NCBI GenBank assembly: GCA_903885895.1 | Contig: CAISKC010000143.1 | Coordinates: 1-6,220, forward strand | Direction: 5' to 3' | DNA length: 6,220 nucleotides | DNA from: an uncultured Legionella sp. | Lineage (GTDB): Bacteria; Pseudomonadota; Gammaproteobacteria; Legionellales; Legionellaceae | Shown here: in pieces, positions 1 through 6,220 of the stretch | How positions within the stretch are numbered: position 1 is the first letter of the stretch | How the letters are laid out: each line of letters starts with the position of its first letter | Program-made: the position numbers and the translations under genes | Notes under the pieces: generated by a model | The model's database searches: none | Told to the model about the DNA's origin: nothing | What the model saw: the letters and a program-made list of their open reading frames with translations, nothing else

Positions 1-696
1 AAGACCATTAGTGAAACAGGTGAATTTATAGAAGTCAGCACCCCTCGCGCCTTAGAGATCGATGAGATTAAGCAGATTATTCGGGATTATCAACTAGCCG
101 CACAATTGGCAATCGACGCGAGCTTTGATGGTGTGGAAATCCATGCTGCAAATGGTTATTTGATTCAACAATTTATGGCAGACGCTTCGAATCAACGTAC
201 TGATCTGTATGGTGGCTCTATCTCAAATCGCCTCCGTTTTGCGTTTGAAGTGGTGACAGCCATTATCGATCAAATTGGTGCCCATCGAACCGGCATCCGT
301 CTATCGCCGACTAGCGCTTCCAATGGCGCAACCGACAGTGCCCCGTTCAAACTGTACACGCAATTGATTCGCGAATTAGATAGTTTACATCTTGCTTATG
401 TACATGTGATTGAAGGCACGACTGGCGGTTCACGCGAGACTTTAGAGACGTTTGATTTTCATAAACTTCGTGCCTTGTTTCGTGGTGCATGGATGGTAAA
501 TAATGGCTATGACTACTCGTTGGCAACCGAAGCAGTGTCCAGCGGCTATGCCGATTTGGTCGCGTTTGGAAAGCCTTTTCTTGCTAATCCTGATTTGGTA
601 AAGCGCTTTGCTGAGCATCTGCCTTTGAATCAACCTGACCCGAGTACATTTTATGGTGGAAATGAAAAAGGGTATACGGATTATCCGTTTGCTTAA
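1..696 (+). CDS. nemA: Old Yellow Enzyme family NAD(P)H:flavin oxidoreductase / alkene reductase, NemA-like (5' partial)
   Basis: FMN-dependent ene-reductase of the Old Yellow Enzyme family. Relatives reduce activated alkenes, N-ethylmaleimide, quinones or nitro-esters with NAD(P)H, in the cytoplasm. The frame is open from base 1, so the gene starts outside the window; 231 C-terminal residues are visible of a usual length of about 360. FDGVEIHAANGYLIQQF carries the substrate-anion-binding His (codon 142-144) and Asn (151-153). It is followed by the NQRTDLYGGS..NR.RF motif, GIRLSP with its FMN-contacting Arg, a VNNGYD phosphate-loop region, and FGKPFLANPDLVKRF. The C-terminus FYGGNEKGYTDYPFA closely resembles the end of E. 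coli NemA/PETN reductase, which supports that subgroup. NemA has His-His where this protein has His-Asn, as in OYE1 and morphinone reductase. The internal TTG at 106 is not a start, because conserved family sequence (TPRALEIDEI) lies upstream in frame. The gene converges on murG. The family is certain; the physiological substrate is unknown. Confidence 0.93.
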   Translation, partial: KTISETGEFIEVSTPRALEIDEIKQIIRDYQLAAQLAIDASFDGVEIHAANGYLIQQFMADASNQRTDLYGGSISNRLRFAFEVVTAIIDQIGAHRTGIRLSPTSASNGATDSAPFKLYTQLIRELDSLHLAYVHVIEGTTGGSRETLETFDFHKLRALFRGAWMVNNGYDYSLATEAVSSGYADLVAFGKPFLANPDLVKRFAEHLPLNQPDPSTFYGGNEKGYTDYPFA

Positions 697-725
697 GGTA
701 AAAAAACAAGTACTACTCTTTAAAC
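697..725. other. 29-bp convergent intergenic gap
   Basis: This short AT-rich spacer separates the stop codons of the flavin reductase (+) and the murG-like gene (-). On the minus strand it reads into a run of seven T, which could form the U-tract of a terminator. The sequence before that run can form only a three-base-pair stem (AAG/CTT), so no convincing hairpin is visible. AGTACT here is a short perfect palindrome with no assigned role. Confidence 0.6.
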
Positions 726-1799
726 TCAAGCAGGCGTTGCATACTCCTCTAAAATTTTCATAATAGGCTGGACAGCAGGTTGAATGTTGAGTGCTGCTAT
801 TGCTGCTTGAATCTGGGCTTGATTGTTTTGCAGCGTTTGAATTGTTTGTACCAATACCTCAGGGTTGAGATCTTCATCTGGGATCACATAACTAGCACCC
901 AAACGTTCAAAATAGCGCGCATTTTCAATTTGATCACCCCGACTTTGCCGGATTGGCAATGGAATTAAAATATGCGGCTTAGCCAAAGCCAATAATTCGT
1001 ACAATGCATTCGCTCCTGCACGTGATACGACCCAATCACTTGCTGCAAACAAATCAGCCAGCTCTGTGTTGGCATATTCTAATTGAAAATAACCTTCTTG
1101 CTGATTAAAACTGAGATCCGCTTTACCCGGACCACAAATATGAATCACGTGCATACTAGGGAGCAATCTTGGCAAAGCTTGTCGAATACAGAGATTAATA
1201 GATTGTGCACCCTGCCCCCCTCCCATCACTAATAAGCAAGGTTTGTCAGCTTGAAATCCACAATGCTGGAATCCTTTCGTGCGATCTCCTTGAAACAAAC
1301 TTTCACGAATCGGTGTACCGGTAACCACCCCTTTGGCTGGATTTGTTAAGTTAGCACAAGCCGCAGAGAACGTTACACAGATAGTATTTACAAAGTAAAA
1401 ACTCAAACGATTCGCAAGCCCGATCGAAAAATCAGATTCATGTGCCACAATCGGGATCCTTGCCAACCAAGCACCTACTACTACAGGCAAAGCCACAAAT
1501 CCGCCTTTCGAAAAAACAACTTGTGGTTTGATTCGACGCAGCAAAACATAAGCTTGCGCAATACCCACCAAAACGCGCAATGGATCGAGCATATTTTGCC
1601 AAGAAAAATAACGCCGCAATTTACCGGTTTGGATAGCATGATACGGGATCTGCTCAGCTTCAAGCATAGCGCGTTCCATACCCCGTTCTGATCCAATATA
1701 TTCTACAGACCAGTCATGCGCTTGTAGCGCCGGAATCAGTGCCAAATTAGGCGTCACATGACCAGAACTACCACCGCCAGTTAATACAATTTTTTTCAT
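726..1799 (-). CDS. murG: MurG-type UDP-N-acetylglucosamine:undecaprenyl-PP-MurNAc-pentapeptide GlcNAc transferase (Gram-positive-like type)
   Basis: GT-B fold glycosyltransferase (family GT28). It would transfer GlcNAc from UDP-GlcNAc to lipid I, making lipid II at the cytoplasmic face of the membrane. The protein has 357 residues, the usual MurG length. The N-terminal glycine loop GGGSSGHVTPN (residues 8-18) includes the conserved His14. HESDFSIGLANR (120-131), GTPIRES (161-167) and MGGGQGAQSIN (192-202) follow. The nucleotide-sugar site is SRAGANALYELLALAKP (259-275), with Glu268, and RGDQIENAR (287-295). The T-P-N after the glycine loop, HESD in place of the usual HEQN-type motif, and SRGDQ resemble the second MurG type of Bacillus cereus and clostridia rather than E. 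coli MurG. The start codon overlaps the nadC stop (TAATG), implying translational coupling. Whether this is the only MurG in the cell or an accessory copy cannot be told from the window. Lipid I as acceptor is inferred from the family. Confidence 0.9.
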   Translation of the reverse strand: MKKIVLTGGGSSGHVTPNLALIPALQAHDWSVEYIGSERGMERAMLEAEQIPYHAIQTGKLRRYFSWQNMLDPLRVLVGIAQAYVLLRRIKPQVVFSKGGFVALPVVVGAWLARIPIVAHESDFSIGLANRLSFYFVNTICVTFSAACANLTNPAKGVVTGTPIRESLFQGDRTKGFQHCGFQADKPCLLVMGGGQGAQSINLCIRQALPRLLPSMHVIHICGPGKADLSFNQQEGYFQLEYANTELADLFAASDWVVSRAGANALYELLALAKPHILIPLPIRQSRGDQIENARYFERLGASYVIPDEDLNPEVLVQTIQTLQNNQAQIQAAIAALNIQPAVQPIMKILEEYATPA

Positions 1800-2623
1800 T
1801 ATTCACCCACCAACAGACTTAAATCTATTGCTTGCACAGATTTCGTCAATGCTCCAACCGAAATATAATCCACCCCTGTTTCTGCTAAAGCTCGAATACT
1901 CGTTACATTCACGCCACCCGATACTTCCAAATCACATAATTTAGGCTGATTGAGCGCCACCGCTTCTCTAATCATAGATAAATCAAAATTATCCAATAAA
2001 ATTCGTTCCGGTTGACAGGCCAAAGCTTGACGCAATTCAATTAAATTCTGGACTTCCACCTCAAGAAATACCTGTGGATGCGCTTTACGGGCCATGGCGA
2101 CAGCCGATTGGATGGATCCACAAGCTGCAATATGATTTTCTTTGATTAGAAAAGCATCGTACAAGCCCATGCGATGGTTCATAGCACCAGCACAGGCCAC
2201 TGCATATTTTTGCGCGCTTCGTAACCCTGGTAACGTTTTTCTCGTATCTAAAAGACGTGTGCTTGTACCGCTTAAAGCTTGCAGAAATTTATGCGTTTGC
2301 GTGGCCGTTCCAGATAAAGTTTGCAGAAAATTCAATGCCGTACGCTCACCTGTTAGCAACGCGCGCGCTGGCCCTGAAATATGACACAATTTTGCCGGAC
2401 CTGGTAACCAAGTACCTTCCGTCACCAACCATTGGCATGTGATCCGGCTGTCTAATTGAGCAAACACCGCATCAACCCAAGCTTGTCCGCAAACCAACAT
2501 GGCTTCGCGCGATATGATCACTGCCTCTAATATTTGTTCGCTAGGTAATAATGCTGCGGTGATATCACCGGTTCCCACATCTTCTGCCAAAGCACGGCAG
2601 ACCTCTTCTATAATCGACATCAT
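1799..2623 (-). CDS. nadC: Nicotinate-nucleotide diphosphorylase (carboxylating) / quinolinate phosphoribosyltransferase
   Basis: It converts quinolinate and PRPP to nicotinate mononucleotide, CO2 and pyrophosphate, the third step of de novo NAD synthesis, in the cytoplasm. The 274 residues form a complete NadC, somewhat shorter than the 297-residue enterobacterial enzyme. The N-terminal domain begins with ALAEDVGTGDIT (11-22). GERTALNFLQTLSGTAT (92-108) marks the start of the barrel. DTRKTLPGLRSAQKYAV (126-142) and NHRMGLYDAFLIKENHI (149-165) hold the Arg, Lys and His residues that bind quinolinate and phosphates. FLEVEV (186-191) and ILLDNF (208-213) supply the conserved Glu and Asp, and EVSGGVN...GVDYISVGALTKS (233-262) forms the phosphate-binding end. 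The start is an ATGATG pair; AAGAG six bases upstream favours the first ATG. The gene lies 62 bp after the antiporter stop and overlaps the murG-like gene by one base (TAATG). nadA and nadB are not in the window. No key residue is missing. Confidence 0.96.
   Translation of the reverse strand: MMSIIEEVCRALAEDVGTGDITAALLPSEQILEAVIISREAMLVCGQAWVDAVFAQLDSRITCQWLVTEGTWLPGPAKLCHISGPARALLTGERTALNFLQTLSGTATQTHKFLQALSGTSTRLLDTRKTLPGLRSAQKYAVACAGAMNHRMGLYDAFLIKENHIAACGSIQSAVAMARKAHPQVFLEVEVQNLIELRQALACQPERILLDNFDLSMIREAVALNQPKLCDLEVSGGVNVTSIRALAETGVDYISVGALTKSVQAIDLSLLVGE
1806..1811 (-). promoter_or_regulatory. Ribosome binding site for the murG-like gene
   Basis: GGTGGG on the minus strand lies six bases upstream of the ATG at 1799, inside the last codons of nadC. 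It is the best purine-rich match near the start and supports choosing this ATG, which also overlaps the nadC stop codon by one base. Confidence 0.5.
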
Positions 2624-2685
2624 TTTTCACTCTTATCAATCAAATTCGGTAACCACTCGGAGCCATCGCGACGCCCGATGAACAG
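2620..2685 (-). other. In-frame 21-codon continuation of the antiporter gene past its TGA stop
   Basis: After the antiporter TGA (2688-2686) the same frame stays open for 21 sense codons, reading LFIGRRDGSEWLPNLIDKSE plus Lys. It ends at a TGA (2622-2620) that forms an ATGA overlap with the nadC start. This fills the only real gap in an otherwise overlapping gene series. It may be the former C-terminus of the antiporter cut off by a nonsense mutation, or a readthrough tail. It may also be chance: an open stretch this short in the right frame is not rare. It would be a hydrophilic, charged tail, as expected at the cytoplasmic end of a CPA2 protein. Confidence 0.4.
2630..2634 (-). promoter_or_regulatory. 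Ribosome binding site for nadC
   Basis: AAGAG on the minus strand sits six bases before the first ATG (2623) and nine before the second (2620). Both spacings are workable, so either Met could initiate; the first is slightly preferred. Confidence 0.5.
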
Positions 2686-4113
2686 TCATTGTGTTCGTTG
2701 ATATTGGATCTTCATCCATATTGGTGTGATAAATGTTGTCACAACCACCATCACGATAATGGCTGAAAACAAAGCATCCGGAATAATATGTAGACTTTTT
2801 CCTACCGAGGCAAATACCAAACCAACTTCACCACGCGGGATCATACCAATGCCAATCAGTAATCGATCATCACGTCGATTACCTCCGAGTCCACTCACTA
2901 GTTTTCCTAAAATTGCGGCTACCAACAAACACAAAGAATATAAAAACACTTGTTTATCCAGAAACGATTCTAGCCTAACTTGAATTCCAATTAATACAAA
3001 AAACAAGGGCGCAAAAATTGCCTCAAAAGGTGCCAACAAATTACGAATACTCTGGGGATCTTTAACTTCTCTTTCTCGCGCTTCAAAAAATCCTTCGTGT
3101 AAAATAATCCCTGCGATAAAAGCACCGATGATGGTCGACATATGTACTATCGTCGCCAACCAAGAAAACCCCATGATAAAAATAAAACTCGTTAATAATT
3201 TTGCTTCCCAGGGATCGACAAAGGTGATCCAAGCAATCATGCGACGTAATAAGATAGGTCCCAACCAAAGCGACAAAGGAAAAAAGATAGTCGCCATGGC
3301 TATGATCCGTATGAGCATCCAGGGGCTTACTGAACCCATGATCACCATCCCACTCACAACAGACAGAATCACCAAGCCCAAAACATCATCCAGCATAGCC
3401 GCACCCAAAATAGTTTTGGCTTCACGCGTTTTGAGTTTATTCATATCTTGTAAGACCCGTGCCGTAATGCCCACACTGGTCGCTGATAACGTGGCCGCTA
3501 CAAACAATGCGGTGCTAAACGCCGCTTGCGGCAGCATCCACTTTGTAATGAGCAACCCTAAGAGCATCGGTGCGATGACACCTATCACTGCAACAAATGT
3601 CGATTCTTTTCCGGTTTTTTTTAAATCTCGTAGAGAACTTTCCAAGCCAACCATGAACAATAAAAAAATGACGCCATAGCGTGAAAACGCATCAACAACA
3701 AAAGTCACGGTAATCCATTGTTCGCCATTTTGACCAGACATCGCAGCAACCACTTGCTTCGCATAATACGTATCTGGAATCAATTGGTGTACCGCGGTGT
3801 TTAATGACAACCCTTGCAACATTTTTTGAATCACTGCAAACACAGCTGCACTATCGCGAAGGACAATCATCAATGGGACATGGTAGGCATAACATATATT
3901 GCCAACCACGACACCCATCAAAAGTTCCCCTAAAACGCCTGGTTGGCCGCAACTTTTGGCAATATAACGACCGACAATTCCAAAAAATAAGAGTATCGTT
4001 CCCCAAAATATAATAGAAGAAGCCGGATCAATACTGGCCATACTTGATTTAGCCCAAACGTAAGAGGAGCAACTGGCTAATAGGATTCCTAACCACAGTT
4101 TCCGATTCATCAT
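2686..4113 (-). CDS. CPA2-family cation:proton (Na+/H+ or K+/H+) antiporter, integral membrane protein
   Basis: Monovalent cation/proton antiporter of the inner membrane, with a role in pH or ion homeostasis. The 475-residue protein begins with a signal-peptide-like segment (MMNRKLWLGILLASCSSYVWA, possible cleavage after Ala21). About a dozen hydrophobic segments follow. Family motifs in order are GVLGELLMGVVVGN (about 59-72), FLLFMVGLESSLRDL (about 150-164), SATSVGITARVLQDM (about 210-224), LGAAMLDDVLGLV (236-248) with the ion-binding Asp pair 242/243, and GMIPRGEVGLVFASVG (423-438) with Arg427. There is no C-terminal RCK/TrkA-N domain, unlike KefB and KefC, so the protein is nearer NapA/GerN-type exchangers; the ion is not determinable. 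Residues about 73-140 between early helices look longer than usual. The ATG at 4113 gives an ATGA overlap with ppsA and has an AGG ten bases upstream; ATG 4110 is an alternative. A further ATG at 4161 would add 16 non-hydrophobic residues before the signal segment and is disfavoured. Confidence 0.92.
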   Translation of the reverse strand: MMNRKLWLGILLASCSSYVWAKSSMASIDPASSIIFWGTILLFFGIVGRYIAKSCGQPGVLGELLMGVVVGNICYAYHVPLMIVLRDSAAVFAVIQKMLQGLSLNTAVHQLIPDTYYAKQVVAAMSGQNGEQWITVTFVVDAFSRYGVIFLLFMVGLESSLRDLKKTGKESTFVAVIGVIAPMLLGLLITKWMLPQAAFSTALFVAATLSATSVGITARVLQDMNKLKTREAKTILGAAMLDDVLGLVILSVVSGMVIMGSVSPWMLIRIIAMATIFFPLSLWLGPILLRRMIAWITFVDPWEAKLLTSFIFIMGFSWLATIVHMSTIIGAFIAGIILHEGFFEAREREVKDPQSIRNLLAPFEAIFAPLFFVLIGIQVRLESFLDKQVFLYSLCLLVAAILGKLVSGLGGNRRDDRLLIGIGMIPRGEVGLVFASVGKSLHIIPDALFSAIIVMVVVTTFITPIWMKIQYQRTQ

Positions 4114-6220
4114 TCGGTAACAACCTGATGACTGGCTAGCATTTTCCCTAAAAACAGGCACGTATCCAAAACAGAATCTGGATTCAGCGATAAACTATCA
4201 ATCTCTTCTTGCATCAACCATTGAGCAAAATCCGGATGGTCGGAAGGTCCTTGTCCACAAATTCCAATATACTTGCCTTGTGCTTTGCAAGCAGAAATGG
4301 CCATATGCAATAATAATTTCACCGCAGCATCGCGCTCATCAAATTGCGCCGCCACCAAAGCAGAGTCGCGATCAATCCCTAAAGTTAATTGCGTTAAATC
4401 GTTCGACCCGATTGAAAACCCATCAAAATAATGGAGAAACTCCTTCGCTAACAATGCATTCGCCGGGATCTCACACATCATAATGATGCGTAGTCCATGC
4501 TCACCGCGGACCAAACCCTCTTTGGCCAAACGCTCTATCACCGCTTTGGCTTCCGCAACGGTTCGCACAAATGGAATCATAATTTCCACATTGGTCAATC
4601 CCATTTCTTCACGCACGCGTTTCACCGCAATGCATTCTAAAGCAAAACAATCCGTAAAATTCGGTGACACATAGCGAGATGCGCCACGGAATCCCAGCAT
4701 AGGATTTTCTTCCTGGGGTTCATAGTCTTTCCCACCAATTAAATTTGCATATTCATTGGTTTTAAAATCTGACAGGCGCACAATCACAGGCTTGGGCGCA
4801 AACGCTGCGCCAATCGTGGCAATACCTTCTTTCAGACGTTCCACATAATAATCCACAGGTGATGCATACGCAGCCGTTTTTTGACTGATTATTTGTTTTA
4901 ATTGGGGATCTTTTAATTTGTCATAATTCAATAAAGCTTGCGGATGAATCCCAATGGTATTGGATATCAAAAATTCTAAACGCGCCAAGCCCACGCCTGC
5001 ATTAGGGACCGATTGAAACGCAAAAGCACGTTCCGGATTACCCACATTCAGCATGATTTTAACTGGCAGTACTGGCATCGTTTCCACATTCAACGACAAC
5101 TTCTCAAACTGCAAAGCATGCTCATATACATATCCGGTTTCACCTTCAGCACAGCTGACTGTCACCGCAACGTCATTTTGTAATATATCTGTCGCATTAC
5201 CACAACCTACCACGGCAGGGATACCCAACTCTCTCGCTATAATAGCAGCATGGCAAGTTCGGCCACCTCGATTGGTAATAATTGCTGCAGCACGCTTCAT
5301 CACCGGTTCCCAATCTGGATCGGTCATATCAGACACTAAAACATCTCCAGCAGCGACCTGATGAAGCTCCTGAATACTGCGAATCACGCGTACTCGTCCC
5401 TGCCCTATCTTCTGACCGATACTGCGCCCTTCGACTAATACCTTACCACGTTGTTTTAAATGATAACGTTCCAATATTTGCTGCGGTGCACGACTAGTGA
5501 CCGTTTCAGGTCTTGCTTGCAGAATATACAAACGTCCATCCAAGCCATCTTTTCCCCATTCAATATCCATGGGACGTCCATAATGTGCTTCAATAATCAG
5601 CGCTTGCTGAGCCAAGGCTTCTAATTCTGGAACAGTCAGAGAAAACTGACGTTGCTGCTCTACTGGCACGTCTTCCGTTTTGACAGCGTTTTGTTGGCAA
5701 TACACCATTTTCAAAGCTTTGGAACCCAAATTTCGCCGAATCACTGCGGCCTTACCCGCTTTGAGCGCCGGTTTATATACGTAAAATTCATCCGGATTCA
5801 CCGCTCCTTGCACCACCATTTCACCCAAACCATAAGCGGATGTAATCAAGACGACTTGATCAAACCCTGATTCAGTATCGACGGTAAACATCACGCCACT
5901 GGCAGCCAAATCCGAACGCACCATCTGCTGGATCCCGGCTGATAAGGCAATGCTACTGTGGTCAAATCCATGGTGCACACGATAAGCAATCGCGCGATCA
6001 TTAAAAAGAGAAGCAAAAACGGCTTTGATTGCTTGGAACATGGCATCCAAACCTGCAACATTGAGAAACGTTTCTTGTTGGCCGGCAAACGAAGCATCAG
6101 GCAAATCTTCGGCCGTTGCTGAGGAGCGTACCGCCACAGTGAACTCGCTATGCCCAATGGATTTTTGCAAATCGTCATAAGCAATACGCACATCTTTTTC
6201 AAAATCCGCAAGGAACGGTG
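4110..6220 (-). CDS. ppsA: Phosphoenolpyruvate synthase (pyruvate, water dikinase), 5' partial
   Basis: It makes PEP, AMP and phosphate from pyruvate, ATP and water, the entry reaction of gluconeogenesis from pyruvate, in the cytoplasm. The frame is open to the right edge, so the start is missing; 702 residues are visible and roughly 80-90 are lost by comparison with the 792-residue E. coli enzyme. The ATP-grasp-like nucleotide-binding domain opens with VAVRSSATAEDLPDASFAGQ and ends near MDIEWGKDG and LYILQARPET. The swivelling phosphohistidine domain has GGRTCHAAIIARELGIPAVVG; the catalytic His is the codon at 5252-5250. The C-terminal TIM-barrel PEP/pyruvate domain shows GVGLARLEFLI, RLSDFKTNEYANLIGG, ENPMLGFRGASRY, EIMIPFVRT and GFSIGSNDLTQLTLGIDRDS. 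It also has GICGQGPSDHPDF with the active-site Cys at 4259-4257. All key residues are present. The GTG at 6191 is internal, since RFLADFEKD precedes it in frame. The stop codon overlaps the antiporter start by four bases, so this is the upstream gene of the visible transcription unit. Confidence 0.97.
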   Translation of the reverse strand, partial: PFLADFEKDVRIAYDDLQKSIGHSEFTVAVRSSATAEDLPDASFAGQQETFLNVAGLDAMFQAIKAVFASLFNDRAIAYRVHHGFDHSSIALSAGIQQMVRSDLAASGVMFTVDTESGFDQVVLITSAYGLGEMVVQGAVNPDEFYVYKPALKAGKAAVIRRNLGSKALKMVYCQQNAVKTEDVPVEQQRQFSLTVPELEALAQQALIIEAHYGRPMDIEWGKDGLDGRLYILQARPETVTSRAPQQILERYHLKQRGKVLVEGRSIGQKIGQGRVRVIRSIQELHQVAAGDVLVSDMTDPDWEPVMKRAAAIITNRGGRTCHAAIIARELGIPAVVGCGNATDILQNDVAVTVSCAEGETGYVYEHALQFEKLSLNVETMPVLPVKIMLNVGNPERAFAFQSVPNAGVGLARLEFLISNTIGIHPQALLNYDKLKDPQLKQIISQKTAAYASPVDYYVERLKEGIATIGAAFAPKPVIVRLSDFKTNEYANLIGGKDYEPQEENPMLGFRGASRYVSPNFTDCFALECIAVKRVREEMGLTNVEIMIPFVRTVAEAKAVIERLAKEGLVRGEHGLRIIMMCEIPANALLAKEFLHYFDGFSIGSNDLTQLTLGIDRDSALVAAQFDERDAAVKLLLHMAISACKAQGKYIGICGQGPSDHPDFAQWLMQEEIDSLSLNPDSVLDTCLFLGKMLASHQVVTE

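Larger units (their letters stand above)
726..6220 (-). other. Probable operon: ppsA - antiporter - nadC - murG
   Basis: The four minus-strand genes have junctions of -4, +62 and -1 bases, which suggests one transcript with translational coupling. No promoter or terminator is evident within it; the 62-bp gap before nadC holds a ribosome binding site but no recognisable promoter. The operon promoter lies beyond the right edge. Co-transcription is inferred from spacing only. Confidence 0.65.

Noticed and set aside
697..725. Possible bidirectional terminator between the convergent genes, because of the seven-T run on the minus strand.
   Set aside because: Only a three-base-pair stem with mismatches can be drawn before the T run; no GC-rich hairpin is present on either strand.
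2142..2384. 80-codon + strand open frame inside nadC.
   Set aside because: It is antisense to conserved NadC catalytic motifs and has no supporting start signal or domain.
2636..2689. 17-codon minus-strand ORF starting with an ATG that overlaps the antiporter stop.
   Set aside because: It is very short, has no ribosome binding site of its own and no recognisable sequence; the in-frame continuation of the antiporter is the more interesting reading of these bases.
3128..3679. 183-codon open frame on the + strand.
   Set aside because: It lies wholly antisense inside the antiporter, which has strong family motifs across this stretch; the antisense product is low in complexity and shows no recognisable domain.
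4114..4161. Upstream ATG extending the antiporter by 16 residues.
   Set aside because: The extra residues are polar, precede a good signal-like segment and would push the start deep into ppsA. The ATGA overlap start at 4113 is more natural.
5891..6211. 106-codon minus-strand frame overlapping ppsA.
   Set aside because: It is an out-of-frame reading of ppsA, where the in-frame sequence carries the conserved VRSSATAEDLPDASFAGQ motif.

Overview
This window looks like chromosomal DNA from a gammaproteobacterium with a moderate, slightly AT-leaning base composition. PpsA, NadC and the NemA-like flavoprotein all have proteobacterial-type sequence motifs. A Legionellales-like host is possible, but that is an impression only and was not tested. 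There are no RNA genes, insertion sequences, CRISPR arrays or phage genes. Coding density is almost complete.

Layout: on the + strand, positions 1-696 hold the 3' part of an Old Yellow Enzyme/NemA-type flavin reductase, cut by the left edge. It converges, across a 29-bp gap, on a tightly packed minus-strand series that runs from the right edge. In transcription order this is ppsA (phosphoenolpyruvate synthase, 5' end cut by the right edge), a CPA2-family cation:proton antiporter, nadC (quinolinate phosphoribosyltransferase), and a murG-type glycosyltransferase. The ppsA/antiporter junction is an ATGA overlap and the nadC/murG junction is a TAATG overlap. Only the antiporter/nadC junction has a gap, of 62 bp. 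That gap continues the antiporter reading frame for 21 more sense codons and ends in a TGA that itself overlaps the nadC start.

The four minus-strand genes are probably co-transcribed. Their products do not form a single pathway: they cover gluconeogenic PEP supply, membrane cation/proton exchange, NAD synthesis and lipid II synthesis. PEP is a substrate of MurA, upstream of MurG, so ppsA and murG share a loose link through peptidoglycan precursors; that link is an inference.

Two points deserve attention. The MurG is not the usual proteobacterial form but resembles the second MurG type known from Bacillus/Clostridium relatives, and it lies outside any visible division/cell-wall cluster. The in-frame continuation after the antiporter TGA suggests either a recent nonsense mutation or readthrough. 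I see no clear evidence of an undescribed multi-gene system here.
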